From the NCBI GenBank assembly GCA_907164885.2, contig OU015493.1, positions 53,383,496-53,447,495 of the forward strand: DNA of 64,000 nt, in the 5' to 3' direction. The notes below the pieces were generated by a model, which saw nothing but the letters and a program-made list of their open reading frames with translations, searched no databases and was not told the DNA's origin. Positions 12,201 through 27,281 of the stretch are shown piece by piece (the first letter of the stretch is position 1; every line of letters begins with the position of its first letter). The position numbers and the translations under genes are program-made. The stretch is from Dolomedes plantarius (lineage: Eukaryota > Arthropoda > Arachnida > Araneae > Dolomedidae).

Positions 12201-15200
12201 AAAGTCCTTAACATCAAATATCCATAACTAAAATATATTTTTTAGTTCCTAGGAGTGACAGCATAATATATAATAAACAAAATACGAAATTCTCCTCATA
12301 TTGCAGAACAGAGAAAGGAAAATTTTTTCCTTAGACACAAATTTTGAATCTCTCAGTTTCAGATGCATAATACACACAGAGCTTCATACTTTAAAATTTT
12401 AAAACAAATGTTTTAAAACCTAGGTAGCACATGAAGAAATAAAAACTCTTTAAAACAAGGCAAAAAAGAATGGGACAAACTTTTGCATACTGACCGGTTC
12501 AAAAGTACGATTTTTATGAGAAGTTCTAACAAGAATACAGTTGAATCTTGATCAAAGGATCCAGTGGCAGGAAATTCTGGAGCATGGCAAACAAAAATCA
12601 ATGTCTATGAAGAAAATTTTAAATTAGATTAAACTTATGCAGCAAATATTGTGAAAATTTTATATATATATGTGTGTGTGTGCATGTGCATAAAAGAATG
12701 AATGGTGGCATTATAAACATACAATAAGTACCCTTTTAAATTATTAACAAAACTGGCATGAAAAAAAAATTTGAATAAAACCTAATATTTATTAAAAAAA
12801 CCACCTAAAAAATATATTATAGGTAATCTTTGATTTTGCCCCACATGAAAATAAATAGGAAATAAAAATAATGAAAATTATTTTATGAAGAAATTAAATT
12901 TACCCTTTACAACTGGTGAAATTAAGTGATTTAACCCATTATTCTGCTTAGTTTTTATTACAATCTAACATAAATTAACAATAAATCAGTGGAAAACACT
13001 TTCATGAATGATCAACATACATTTTGAAACTAAATTGTTTTAATTAGTTTTATAAATTTCAAGTAACGTAACAGAGCTACACAGTGGTAGTCAGAAAAAT
13101 AAATTGTAGCAACTGTAACCATAAATAATAATCATTTCTAAGAGGCAATTCTTCTCTTTTTTTTTAAACATACATTTTAATATTCAAATGGACAATAATA
13201 GGATATACCTTCACCAATTCCTGCAAGGAATCGACCCTTAGAAACTTGCTTTCTGTGAAGAGTTGCTCACAATGGCAATCTGAAATGCAATTGATGGCAG
13301 CTTGGCGAGCAGCCTCATCTTCCTGGGTAGACTGACGCTGAGGAGAGTCAGATGTCAATGTGATATATGAGTAGAAGGAGCTGAACAAGCCTGTATCAGG
13401 ACGAGGGGTTGTGGGGGTATCTTCTCGAATAAGAGACACAACTCCCTTGGGATGAACAAAATCCTCAGCCTGTTGAAAAGAAACAGAAGTTTTAAGATTT
13501 AGACAACAAAAATAGTTTCCTTCAGACTAAAAAATGGAAGAAAATGAAAGTCAAGAGAATATGAAGATCAACACAATTCAACAAATGTTGTCTAATGGTA
13601 CATTAATTTAAAAAAAGAAATATTTCAGGTAGTCTCTTCTAACGAAACTACCGTGGGTTATTGATGTACGATTACTTATCGTTGCTTACCTCTTTTTAGG
13701 ATGTAGGATTACGTTCCTTAATAACGGTCCTGCAGAGAGGAAAAAATTGTCTTGCATCACAAGTTATAATTTTGGCAACACGCCAAACCCAGTAGCAGTA
13801 AACAGCTTAACAAAAAAGTACCAAAATGCGATAAAATAAAAAAAGAGGTAAACAAACAATAAGCAATCCTACCTTAATAACCCGCAGTAGTTTCTTTAGA
13901 GGAGACTATCTGAAATATTTTTTTTTAATACTTTTGGAACTTTTCTGTTTAACTGTTTTACTGCTACTGGGTTTAGCACACTGCCAAAATTATAACTAGC
14001 GACAATGCTGAAATTTTGCTTTCCGCAGGATCGTTATTGAGGAACGTAATCCTACATTAAAGCATAAACATTGGGTATTAAGATTAATCTCTCCTGAAAA
14101 TTCCTATCTTGAAGAATAAAAAGTGCTTTGATAAGTTCAAGAGAAAGAAAATGGTTTAATAATAATGATATTTAATAATAATGATGATAACTTCTATTTA
14201 ATAATAAGGAAGCAAAATCCTATGATTCAGAACACAAAAAATAGTATTTTCATTTATCATGCTACAACAAAATTAAAATTATAAGTAATCCTCCTATGAA
14301 ATATTTTAAATATTGGATTTTTTTATCTGCTTTAGATGAGCTAAATATGGGTCATAATTCTCTACTTATAATTTTGAATAGAACAGAAAAGGAACCATTT
14401 ACAGGTGCATACTTCAACAAGTTCCTTGGGCAAAAGAGATGCTTTGTAGAGCTGCAAAACACAGTCTAAAATATTTTTCCACCCTTCTCGTAATATGTCT
14501 CCATGATGATGAGCCAGTCGAAACATTGCTTTAGTGGCCACCTGTGCCTTAAAGTTAGCTCCAAAAGAGAGAGGTAAAGTCTTTGGTGTCTGGAAGTAAG
14601 GCAAAAACTAAATTAATAGGGTAAAAACATATGAAATAAAATAACATGCATTAATGCATAATACATGACCTATAGCAAATCAGTATTTAAAAAAAGCTAG
14701 AACCAAAAACATAGACTTAAATAAAAATTCTTGCAGTACTATGAACAACACTATCAAATCATTTATTTTTACCAAAAATAAGATTCCTGTACAAATGCAG
14801 AAAGAAATGTCAGATAAACTCTGTCTGTAGGTTAGTATCCTCAATCAAAAGTTGTAAGCAGTTGCTCCCCTTCCAGTTAATTTGTAAAACTAAATTACTG
14901 ATATTTTTTTTTAAATAAAATGCCAAAATTACTCTCTTTAAGGCTCTGTGTTAGAATTCAAGAGATAAAAATAAAATTCCTTTATATTAGCAGAAAATTA
15001 ACAAATGTCCAATCTAATATGCAAACAACAGTATGAGGTTTCAAAAACTGCTACTTATTTACAAATCGAATAAGCATGAAAATGCAACAAATATTCTTAC
15101 ATAATGCAAAGACTTAACAAACAAACTCATATGGACAGATTAAATATTTTTTTAAACCTTCCTACAATTAAATATTATTTTTTGTCTTATCCTAAAACAA

Positions 15201-18200
15201 AATCTTTTGAGGATTTATAATGGGTTCCCTAAAAAAATTTAAATTGAAAATTTTTATAGCTGTCTTCCATAGACTATACTTTTATTGAATGCTCAAATTA
15301 AAACACATCTTGTTCACTCATTCAGTGTATTTGATTTTTTTAGTAGAAGGAAAAGTGATTCAAAATGAAGATATTTACCTCCATAGTATTAGTGAGAGAG
15401 CTAAACTTACAGAGTGATATTATTAAGTTATCAAAGACATCACTCATTCCATAATAAGCAGCAATCATAGCACATTTCCGGAAACCATTAATGGTTTTTT
15501 CAACTATCGCAGAATCAGAACTCTTGTCAAATATGAAAGACAAGGCAGCTACTGTTGGACCCCATATCAAAGAGAACAAGTCATGGTCAAATAAACCATT
15601 GGGTGTATGGATGAATTTACCCTCTCGGCTACTGCCACGGCGAAGCAAGACCTGAAAAGATTTATAAATTTAACGTTATCATTTGCTAAACATTGAGATA
15701 GATTTTCCTTATCAATATACAGCCAATTCTGGTTAATCGGACCACATCCGGACACGATCATTTTGGTCTTAATAACTGGCAGGTCTGATTACACAAACAT
15801 GCTCTATTAGGCTTATGCTATAGGATTTGTTTCAGTTCTTTAGGATTCAGTCCGAATAAGCAGTTGGTCCAATTAACTGGTAGTCCAATTAACCAAATTT
15901 GACTGTATTTTAAATCTAAATATGATAAATTTAATTATTAATGTACATCTATGAGACAAAGAAAAGAAATTATTTTGACAATACGAAAAGTAAAAAAAGT
16001 ACTGCTACATTGCAAATGTAACTACTGCACAATGTATTAAATTGTTTCAATAAAAAGAAAAAAATTAAATAAATGTAATCACAACACAAATATTTACAAA
16101 TACTGTTTAAAATGCCTGTTAATTATGTATGAGGAGACTAAAAAAATTGATTTGTTTATACTACTGCTCATGCACACTGCACAGAATTTAAAAAATAATT
16201 TCAGCTCTACTTATTCATTCATTAATTTCTAAAAGTAAATGATTACTAAGGCAAAAATTTTAATTTTTGTAATAAAGGATTTCAGTACCTTCCACAGATA
16301 ATTCTCTCGAACCATACCTGTCTGCTCAGCAGGCATTACTATTTCTTCATTTCTATAAAATTTTTCAGAATGACAGTATTAGAATTCATATAAGATACAC
16401 ACAAGAAACAACAGTTTATGTGTAACTGAAATCTTGGCTCTGTAGTTAAAAAAGATGCTTTTAATTAATTTTTTTAAGAGGCCTAAAACTTTTTTATGAC
16501 AGACAATAGTTTTTTATTACAATAATATAATCTATATAAATAAAAGGAAAACTTTTGTCTTTTGTCCAGAAATGGGGAACAATACTGGGTAGACCATTTC
16601 TGGTATGGCATTCGTTATGAAATTCGGCCATGTTTGAAAATGTCGAAATCAATGTTTTTTTTTCATGAAAGTACATAAATGTTACATATATGGAAAGAGC
16701 TTTAAAAACCGATAATTTTTTCTGTATACACTTATTCTGTTACTTTAATAGTTTTAGAGATATTTCAATTCTAAATGCATACTCCACCAATACGAAACGC
16801 AACTGCCCTGTTTTACGATATAAACACAGCATGATTCTCACTAAAAAATGAATCACTAAAAAGAAATGTTTAATCATGTGTCTAATTTTTAATTATTTTT
16901 CTATTTTTCATACTTTTAATTCAAACTTTTTAATCATAAATAGATCATCTGAAGATGTACTGATTTTTTGTGGATTTTTTGGCAATTAAAAGTGAAAAAA
17001 AATTTAAATTCAAGTGAACTGTGATTAAAGTGTCAAGTGATTCGATAGCTGGGCAAAGTCTGAGGATAGCTGGGCTTCACCCAGCTAGTTGTCAATGAAA
17101 CAAATGAAACTTTTAATTAAAAGAAGTGAGATTTAAAAAACAAAAATGCCGAACAGTTTTAAGAGACACTATTTCATACATTATTAAAAGCACCTAAATT
17201 TTTTGTTTGTTCAAAATATGAAAGCTATGAATTTAAACAGTTAAAACATATAATTAAACCTATAAGAATCTAAAAGGATAATGTGTTTTTTTTTTAGCAA
17301 TCAAATTATTCAAGTATTCGTATATCTTCTCTAATGAAAATAGAATTGTTAGGGGTGATTATCATCTTCCTCTAACATGTAGATAAATGAAAATTTGACA
17401 AAATGAAAGTTAAAAAAAAACAAATGTAATATCATTATATAACAAAGTATTTTTTTATATAATGAGATTACATTAAATCATGAAAAGAACTGTTTTTCAA
17501 CTTTAAAAAAAAAAAAAGAATTATATTGCAATAATACAATCAAAGAAAAAAAAAGAAATTTTAAAATCTAAATAGGAAATAAAACACCTAATGATAACTA
17601 AGGTCAGCAAAAACATTTTTATCTGCATATAAATAGTGTGAAAAATAAACAAGCATTCATAAATGTATACATACTTAATAGATGAGTATATTTCCTCTAA
17701 AAGATTTTGATCAAAATCTTTTCCACCATTCACACCTTTCAAGTTTTTCTTGAAATCCTGACAAAATAATAAAGAAAATCTATGCTTTACAAACATATAA
17801 AAATTCAAACCAAATTTTATATAGGTTATATAAAATTTGGTTATAAAAATAGGTTATGTATATTTCATAAACGTCATTAATGATTATGAGTAAAGAGCAT
17901 TTTTTAAACCTAAAAATAGAATTAAAACAATCTAACTCCATCGCTTAAAAATATAAAATAATTTTTCAAAAACTTTGAAATGTGTAGTATTTTTAAACGG
18001 AATAATTAGTCTAAATTATAAATAGCCCTAGCCCATCATACAAATATGCTGGTCATATATCACCTAATGCACAGAATCTTTGAGGCCAGTCAAATCACTC
18101 CTTTTAACAGCCATCTTTTAATGCATTTAAAAAAAAAAATCATGTACATCACTGTTATAATTAACAGAGCTGTTTTATTGAACATTAATATTGCTAATAG

Positions 18201-21200
18201 TGCAGTTATTAAATATTGTTACACATTGTTTGAAGCCCTAAGTAGCTTTCAATTAACAAGAGTATTAGGACAAGAATCTGGCAAAACAAATTATGCAATT
18301 GAGATTAGTAGCTGTAAGTTCAATCTTGAATTTATATTTTAATGGTGTTAGTTGTACCTAGGTTTACATCAACAGAGAAGGCAAATTCCTACAGCTCTGA
18401 GATGTGAAGTTAACATCCAAATACAGTCAATTCCAGTTAATCAGACCACATCAGGACGCAATCATTTTGGTCCTAATAACCGGCTGATCCGATTACACGA
18501 ATATGCCCTATTAGGCTTATGCAATAGGATTTGTTTCGGTTCTTTAGGATTCGGTCCAATTAATTGGTGGTCCAATTAACCGGATTCGACTGTACATAGT
18601 ATTTAAGATCAATCCTGAATACAATGGTATGATCATTCTAAATATCACTGGACAGATTGTATGACTCACAGCACCTGACAATCTATAATCATAAATATCC
18701 CAGTGACTCTTTATTTTTAAAATGTAACAGCATTCCACCCCAAATATATCAATTGCATGACAATTTTAATTTTTAAAGCTTTACCTCTCTAGACTAAAAC
18801 CCCATAAATATGAGCTAAAGTGAGCTGAAGTTAAATTAAGAACACTAAACAAAGAAAATTAGGTCCAGCACAGGACCCATTTATATGTTTACCAGGGAAT
18901 CAGAGCTTTCATTCCATTTAGTTTTTAAAACACCAGGTTCAACTGGTGATTTAGACATTATTTCACTTCTCCTTGTTTGACATTTTAGAAACTTATATGA
19001 GACTGAAGAATCAAACACTACAAAAGAGGTATCAAAGCATCTCTAGAATGCAGTAACACCCACTGTTAGAAGATGGATACAACTTACATCAAATGTCATG
19101 GGAATATTCTGTTTCTTTACATTATGATTGTGTTGATCCACATTTAACATAATGATTGCATATGCCAGTGTAAAGGCAGCATCACTATTGAAAAATGGCT
19201 CATTATTGCTTTTCTAGAAAGAGATGAAAGAAATATAAGAGCAAACCTCAACAAGTAAAACAGAACACACAAACATAAAAGTATAAGTTAAGAAATATCA
19301 CAAATTCTTATTAAAAAATAAAAAGCAACTTATACATTTTAAACGAAAATAACTTCAAGAGGAAATTCACAGTGATATCATGTGCGAGTAGCATTCCTGT
19401 GAACATTGATATGGTGATTTAGTTATAATAAAGCTGTCTTAAGTAGTTTTTGATTTTTTTAAAGAACTTTATTTGGAAGCAATTGGCCAGTTAACAAAAG
19501 AAAAAGGCAATAATTATCATAATTCAAGAATTATTATGGAGAGAGAAAAAGGTCTAACCATAATAAAATGTTTACCTGGAATAACAATTAGTACAACAAA
19601 AAGAAATTAATGGTTTTCTGAAACAAATCATTTCAAAGATATTTAATTAATAACCAGGAAAAAGTGAATCTGTCAGTTAAATAAAAAGAATTTCAATCAT
19701 TCATAAAAATAAAGGTTTTAAAGTTCTAAAATTGACTGTGTAGAACAGGACATCTAGAGTACAGCCATATAGCTCTAAATTCAATTTCAGTGACAACTAA
19801 CCTTCTTCATAACAATTCCAACAGAAATGAAAAAAAAAATGTATATGACAAACTACTGAACAAATCAAAAGCTCCTGATTTTAGAATAAAAAACAGGAAT
19901 AATTTCATAGTGAATGATGCAGATCATGCCAGTTAGACAGCAAAGTAAAAAATCTCAAGGTTTAACATATTTGTGATGATTTGGCATGAAATATTTTTAA
20001 ACACAGATAGGTTATAAGCAATTTTACAAACTGTTAAACTGAACTAGAAAAAGAAAAATTCCTTCACCTTCATATTGAATACTAAAATATTTTATATGAC
20101 AATACATATAAGTGTAATGCTTATTTTTGAATGCATGATGCAAAATAGATCTATTTTTAAAAAGAGATAGGAAGAAAGTGTCTCATACATGCCAATGTTC
20201 TGCAAAATGTTCCATGATCAGAGAAATGAGAGGTGCTTCTCCAGGCAGGCGAAAAGTTTCTAAATACTGTCTCAAAGCCTCATCAATGCGAGTTCCTTCA
20301 AATGTAAATGACCTAAAATATAGATAACATTTAAAAACTAAATCAAACTTATTAGTAACTTCTTTCATTGATTATAAATACTATACATTTAACAAAATGA
20401 ACACAGTTACAAAATTTCTCCTTACACTACAGGTTTTATCTCACATCATAATGCTCCCTAAAAAGTGAACTGTATGATTTTCTCAAGAACTCTCAGATTG
20501 AAATTTTTGTCTAAAATATGGAGAGGATGTTTCATTTTAATAATACTTTAACCTTTCCTTAAATGGACGAACAGCATCTATCCCAAGCAAGTACTGTAAA
20601 AAAAAATACGAGCTTTGGATACCTGTTTTCGCAAGAATTTTTACCCCCTTTTCTTAACTCACTAATACAAGATGCCAGAAGAATAGGAGTAAGTTTTGAT
20701 GAGGAGAAAAGGTTTTATAGAGTTAAAAAGCAGCATTTATGAGAAGCAGATGAGGAAAAATGGACATCTGCTGCTATATACTGAAGGGAAATTTTCTTAC
20801 ATTTATTACTTATATATTTCTTACTTAATTATTCTTACTTACTTATTTATACATACTAAACAAAATACTATTTAATTAGCTCTACAATCAATAATATTGA
20901 AATATTGAGTTATTTTATTTCCAGAGTTTGAATTTTCTTAAACAAAACTATTCTAGTTTTTATTTTAAACAAACAAGCAAACAACAAACAAACAAACTAT
21001 CTATGCGAGAACCAACTTATGACAAGATATTTGTGAGTGCATGAAATCCAAGTTTCTAAGCAAAATTTAGCTAGCAAAAATTTTCCTAAGTCTCATCTAG
21101 CTGTGATACTCAGGTGTAAATAAAAATGAAAATTTATCTGCTACACATTATTTTCAATGATCAGTTGTCCTTCTCCGTGTCATTTTCATTTTCCAGAGCC

Positions 21201-23074
21201 TACCAAATTCACATGAAAAGAAAACCATGAAATTTACTGGTGTTTCCCAATTGATAGCAAAACCACTGTTAGAAAGTTTATCTGGAAGAACCTAAATTTG
21301 TTGTGAACAGAAAAGCAGGAAGACAAGAATTTCTGAGGAAATTTGGATTAAAAGAAAAAAATAACTTTTACAAAGAATTATTCTGCACAGCAAATAAATA
21401 TACAGTGGAATCTTGATCTATCATTTTCGAAGGGACTGACAGAACTAAACGATGGATGTGGGAAAACGGTAGATGCAGGAACATACAAAAAAGTATTAAC
21501 ATACCTTAAAGTTTAATATCCCTAAAATATATTTACTCACATACATAAATGCATACATACCTGTAGTGTAATTGAAGATAAAATTAAAAAGTTGTACTGA
21601 AATTCAAGATAAAAATAATAATAAAAAAAAAAAAAATACACGTAGATACACAGGAATTTTGATTCAATTAAGTCTTTAATCTTCGTTTGTTTTATGGCAG
21701 TTTTCTCTACACAAGTAAACAATATTTTTTCTGTGTTGCAAATTGCATTCTTTTCGGTATCGGTTGTTATGCAAGATTATAAAGAAGCGGCAGCCGTGGA
21801 TCGTTTGTAACTAAAACAATTCAATTGCACTGGATGGGGTACGACATAAGGCCACCAGGAAGTTCTGCCTTCTGGGTAAAACCAAGAAAGAGGACAACAG
21901 GAACCACTCAGGTCAGCTGACTGTGAGCCATTGCTGATAAGAACAGAAATGTTGAATAGTCAGAGAATTTGGAATGAGTTACCGAAAATAGGATACTGCA
22001 GGGACTAAAGAATTAAGGAACACCAACGACGAACAAATAATAGGAGTGGCATGATAACACGAAACCAGGCTAAACAGGAGAGAACAAAAATATGAGTGTG
22101 TGCATCTCAAATGTTCTGCTCATTGTTTAATCAGAGCGTCATTTTAGCTCAATCCAGACATTTATATTTCAGGTTCAGTTATTATGAAAAAAATGATCGA
22201 TCCGATAAATTAATATAAAGCTGTGATATTCTGAACGAATGTTGCGGGAAAATGATGGATCGAGGAACGATCCATGCGATCTGTTTTTGCTTGTTTTCTA
22301 TGGAATTTATTTGGGACTAGGTGAAATAAACGATCCATATCGGAAAACGATCATTTGGGGAACGATCAATCGAGATTCCACTGTATATGCTGGACAGCAT
22401 GCACTTTTAGATTTCTAAAAAACTACATTTAATGTAGTAGATCCAACTAACAAATTTCAAATGAAAAAATTCATTGTAGCCTCTTTATTGGATAGAATCA
22501 CTGATATTTAGGAGAATAATCTCTCATGTCAGACACTTAGTGATATTAAAACATTAACTTTTCTCAAGTAATAGTTTGTCCTGTGATAAAAATTATTTTA
22601 ACTAAGGTCAATAGTAGAAAAGGTGAGAGATTTTTAAAGTGCTATCACAAATTTGTAAAGGAGCATTTGATTATGAAGAAGTGGTTGTCGGTGAAGTTAT
22701 CATAACATTTAAAGTGAGGTTCAAATTCTGACAATATCTGAGGAAAGGAGGATTTATAAAAAATACTGGAATTGTCTCATACACCCTTTTTTTTTTATCA
22801 GTTTTGATGTCAGGAGTAATTTTAATGACCACCTTGTATACACAAATTCGGCTGCTCTAATACATTTTGGCAGAATTGAAATAAATGTACAAACTATTTA
22901 TAAAATTATTTATTCCCTTTCATGGTACTATGTGAAAGAATTAAAAATTCATTTTTAGATGACATACTACTTGAAAACAAATCCCAAATTCTTATGATTT
23001 AGAGAAAACTGTTGTGCATAATTATGATGCATATAAAAAAAAAAAATTATTTTCTTTTTATTGCCTTATTTTTT

Positions 23075-23142
<68 letters not shown>

Positions 23143-23750
23143 CAATAAACGGTTATTTTCTCGCATGAATAACTTTAACTGTGTAAAGTACACGAAACAT
23201 GACAATGTAGACGTAGCCAGAGTGATAATACTTCTAGTAGACTGGCACAGGAGGAAAGAACAGGAACACGATGAACATTTGAAATATTTAATTCCATGGA
23301 ACCAAACTTCAAGACATCAGAGAAGATACACAGCTATACATAGTTGAACGAATTGGCACAAGCTGACAATAACATCAACAGACAGCCGGAGCTGCCCAGG
23401 CTTGAGTATCGAATACGGTTACATCCTAATATATTTTGGAGCAGTACACGGACAGCAAGCAAGGAAGTAGAGAGTGTGAAAATGCTCTGTCTCACCTTTT
23501 TTACTGAGTAACTTCTGATTTTGCCGCTAGACTTAGAATTCTTTTAATTGGTTGACCCCAATCATGTGGTATTTCTTTGAAGGGGGATTGAGATCACAGA
23601 AGTCTAAAAATAACTTTCCCGTGCATGCGTTAAAGAGAATACTAGGTTATTCCAATTTCCGATTTTGTTTTTTAAATAGAGCTGGGCTTTACTGAGGAAA
23701 AATTAGGATATGCGTGAGATATAGGACAATTAATATTAGTATGGCATTAT

Positions 23751-23803
<53 letters not shown>

Positions 23804-26147
23804 TGATTGTTTCTTTTTTCTTTCAAAAATTGTTCTGAAAATTTTCCCACAGTATAAACCAATATAAGAAATCTTACACTAACTGTCATAATAAATGGCC
23901 ATCCTCTTAACAGGGGAGAAAAATTGGTGAAAATTTCCTGTTCTAAAGGTGAATTTACAGATCATCCTATAATATAATGTTGAGCTTAATTCTGCTTTAT
24001 GAGAAAGTAGTACTAATAGGTAAATATCTTGAAAAATAGAAAAACAGTATTTTGTTGCAAATATAATGAACAGGTTACATAAAAATATTACTAAGGATGA
24101 ATTATAAGAAAATTTTCTTGGAATAAATAGAACAATACATCATTAATAGTCTTGGCTGCCTGTCAACTTGTCAAATGTTCTTTGATCACATTCTCGATCA
24201 AATAAAAATTTTAGAAGTTCAACACACTTGAAACAAATTTTATACATTTAAGAATTTGTGTCATTAAATTTTATTTGGTTTATTTTTTAATAATAACAAT
24301 ATAAAGGAAATGATTCCCCATCATTATTTTGAGACAGTAGCCCCTATGAACCCTTCTTCTCTGGATTTTCTATCCACAAAAATATGACCATACTTTTAAC
24401 TGACACAATTGATTTTGAGTGCATTTTGAATGACAGCCAAGTCTAGGACCTAACTAACATGATTTCTAAAAAGCAAACTCAAGCACTTTGGCCTATCATT
24501 GGTCAAATCAAGGTTCAAGTCATTTTAAGAGTTTAAACAGCCAAATATCATATGAAAAGTTACCTCACAAATGCCTCTAAGACCCTGAGATTTTTCCTGT
24601 TGCTGATATATTCTCCAATCATCTTCTTATCCAGCTGGGGATTGTCCCTTAGAAATGTGGCCACTTCCTGTGGATCCAAGGGATCTCTCAAAAGTCCATG
24701 TTCTTGAAGAAAAGAGATGCCTTTGCTCGGCTGAGTATTGAACTGCTCAGTGCCAGTGAGAAGAATCTGAAAAATACAATCTATATATATAAAACAGTTC
24801 TGTAACTGACTGACTGACATATGACGCACAGACCAAACCGCTGGACATAAAGGGTTGAAATTTTGCTTAGCAATTCTTATAGTGTAGGGGTGCACTAAGA
24901 GAGATTTTTTAAAAATTCTTCTTAGATTTTTTTTAATTAAATTTTTAAGCTGTTTTTGTAACATTCTTTAAAGTTTTCATTTAAAATAATAATCTGAGGG
25001 TTATAAAATTTATATCACAAGAAAGATCATAAAAATTCCTTTAAAATGAAACCTTTTTCTAATCTTTACTTCCATTTTCTGATTTTTGGTGAATTTTTAA
25101 AGATTAATTTTAGAATTTAATTTATTAAATGCTGATCACTTGGTTTCTTTTCTTTTAATTTTGTGTCACATGCATAATAATGAAATAGACAAAAGAAAAA
25201 AAAATTTTCTTGCTAATGCGGCAGACTACTGGACATTATCCAAAAAAATATTAACAAACAGTAAAAGAAATGTTCCTCAAACTCTTTAGTATGTTCTATT
25301 AGATTTAATTTGAATATTTTCTTCTACATTATTTTGTTTATAAAAATATCCGTTATGATTTTTTTATAAATATATTTTTTCATTTTTTTTACATCAATTG
25401 CATACATTAATCATTGTATTTATTATAAATATATATATATACATATTTTTGGCATTAATTGCATACATTGACCGTTGAATTTAATTTGAATGTACTCCAT
25501 AGCGAAGTGCAGGTTTTCAGCTAGTATTACATATATATTAAGTTAAAATCAAAACATCTTTAAAAGAAGATTGTTCATGAAGGAGAAAAATATGAGTATG
25601 GGTTTTCAGCTAGTTACTTCATATACTGAATAAAACAAGCAAATCATTGCATAACATTGGCTGAAGAGACTAAAATACAGATGCATACTGACAGAATGAC
25701 GAAGAAGGTATAGATGAGTAATGCTGAAATACATACACACAAACTAAAAGAGAACATACTTTTTTCTTATGCTTTACAGCCATCAACATCTCATGACTAG
25801 GAATGTCCAAAGATATCTTCATCCTATTAGGCAACATAAGAGGTTTCTGTTTCTCTGCATCCTTCAAGACAGGAAAATTTTTATCCTGGCTGTGACTCAA
25901 GATAAGCTCCTGTCCTAACAAGTAACCCGAAGCCCCTTGTTGAAGCACACCTCTCTTTGAACTATCCATGATACCACTGTCTGAACAAAAACATTATGTT
26001 TATTACTCAAAAACACTTATTCACTATTATGCACTTCAGTTATTACAAGGTTCATACTCAAGCATGGAAATTGAAATTAGGGTATTTTTAGTGGCACGAG
26101 TTTTTTTATTGTAATACAAAAGTATTACTCAAACTTATTTCCTATAC

Positions 26148-26185
<38 letters not shown>

Positions 26186-27247
26186 AACAGTATATGAACT
26201 CAGAGGTTATAAATTCACTGTAAATGTAATTCAAAGAAAATGAAAGGTTAAAGTAGGTTAAAGATATCAATTATTACAGCACAGTATTTTTTAAATAATC
26301 TAGGTAATTATTTGAAATACAAATTAATTATACAGGCATTACCAGATTGAATTGCTTCAGATATATTCTTATTCTGTAAGAACTGATTTTCACTCATCAT
26401 GCGGTATTGGCAATGGTTTTCAATGTTCTCAATGACTGCCAACAATGCTTCTAAGGATAAAAGGTGAACAGAATACAATCCAGACACAGGATAAGCATTC
26501 TGCAAGTGAAAAGAAATTAGTTTTCCCCTCAGTAACTAAGTTTTTCTAAGCAAATAATGGAGCATGCAATACAGAAAATATAAAATATAGTAAAAAACGA
26601 GGTGTGCTAAAAAAAAAAAAAAAAGATTGAATTACTGCTAAGACTTTATTACTGCTCACTTTATTAGAATTTACGCACTGTTCCATTCAAAGTAGTCCCC
26701 TATATTAGCAATAAAAGGTTTCTAACATTTTTTCCATTGTTAGAATGCTCCCCCGAAACTTACTTTTTAAAATGGTGCATCTCTTTCATATTTTCTGAAT
26801 ACCCTCTGTGATTTGGATGCAATGTCCTTTCAAAGTGTTTTGATTTTTGGAAATCGGAAAATTTTTGTTATGGGATAAGTCCAAAGAATAGGGTGAATGG
26901 GACATAATGGATGTCTGACGTTTTGTCAGATAAATGTGGATGCCTAGTTCCACATGACCTGGTACAATGTGATGGTGCAACTTCCAAATCTGGTTCTTCC
27001 AGGATTCAGGCAACTTCTCAGATAATTAAACTATTTCCATGAATCAGAGTTCCAACTCTCTTGGCATGAGGCCTAGATGGCTAAAAAAAGGCCTAGAGAC
27101 AACGGTGGCTCCAAGGGGGGCAGTAGGGCAATTCCCCCCCCCCAAAAAAAAAAAAAATCAAAAAAAAAAAAAAATTGGAATTTTTTTTTTTCATAGCCTA
27201 AAATTATAAATGAGTTTAAATTTAAAATGAGAGGATGTTTACTTCTT

Positions 27248-27281
<34 letters not shown>

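Noticed and set aside
23012..23347. 111-codon frame with a tyrosine/isoleucine run
   Set aside because: Produced by the (TA)n microsatellite; no homology.
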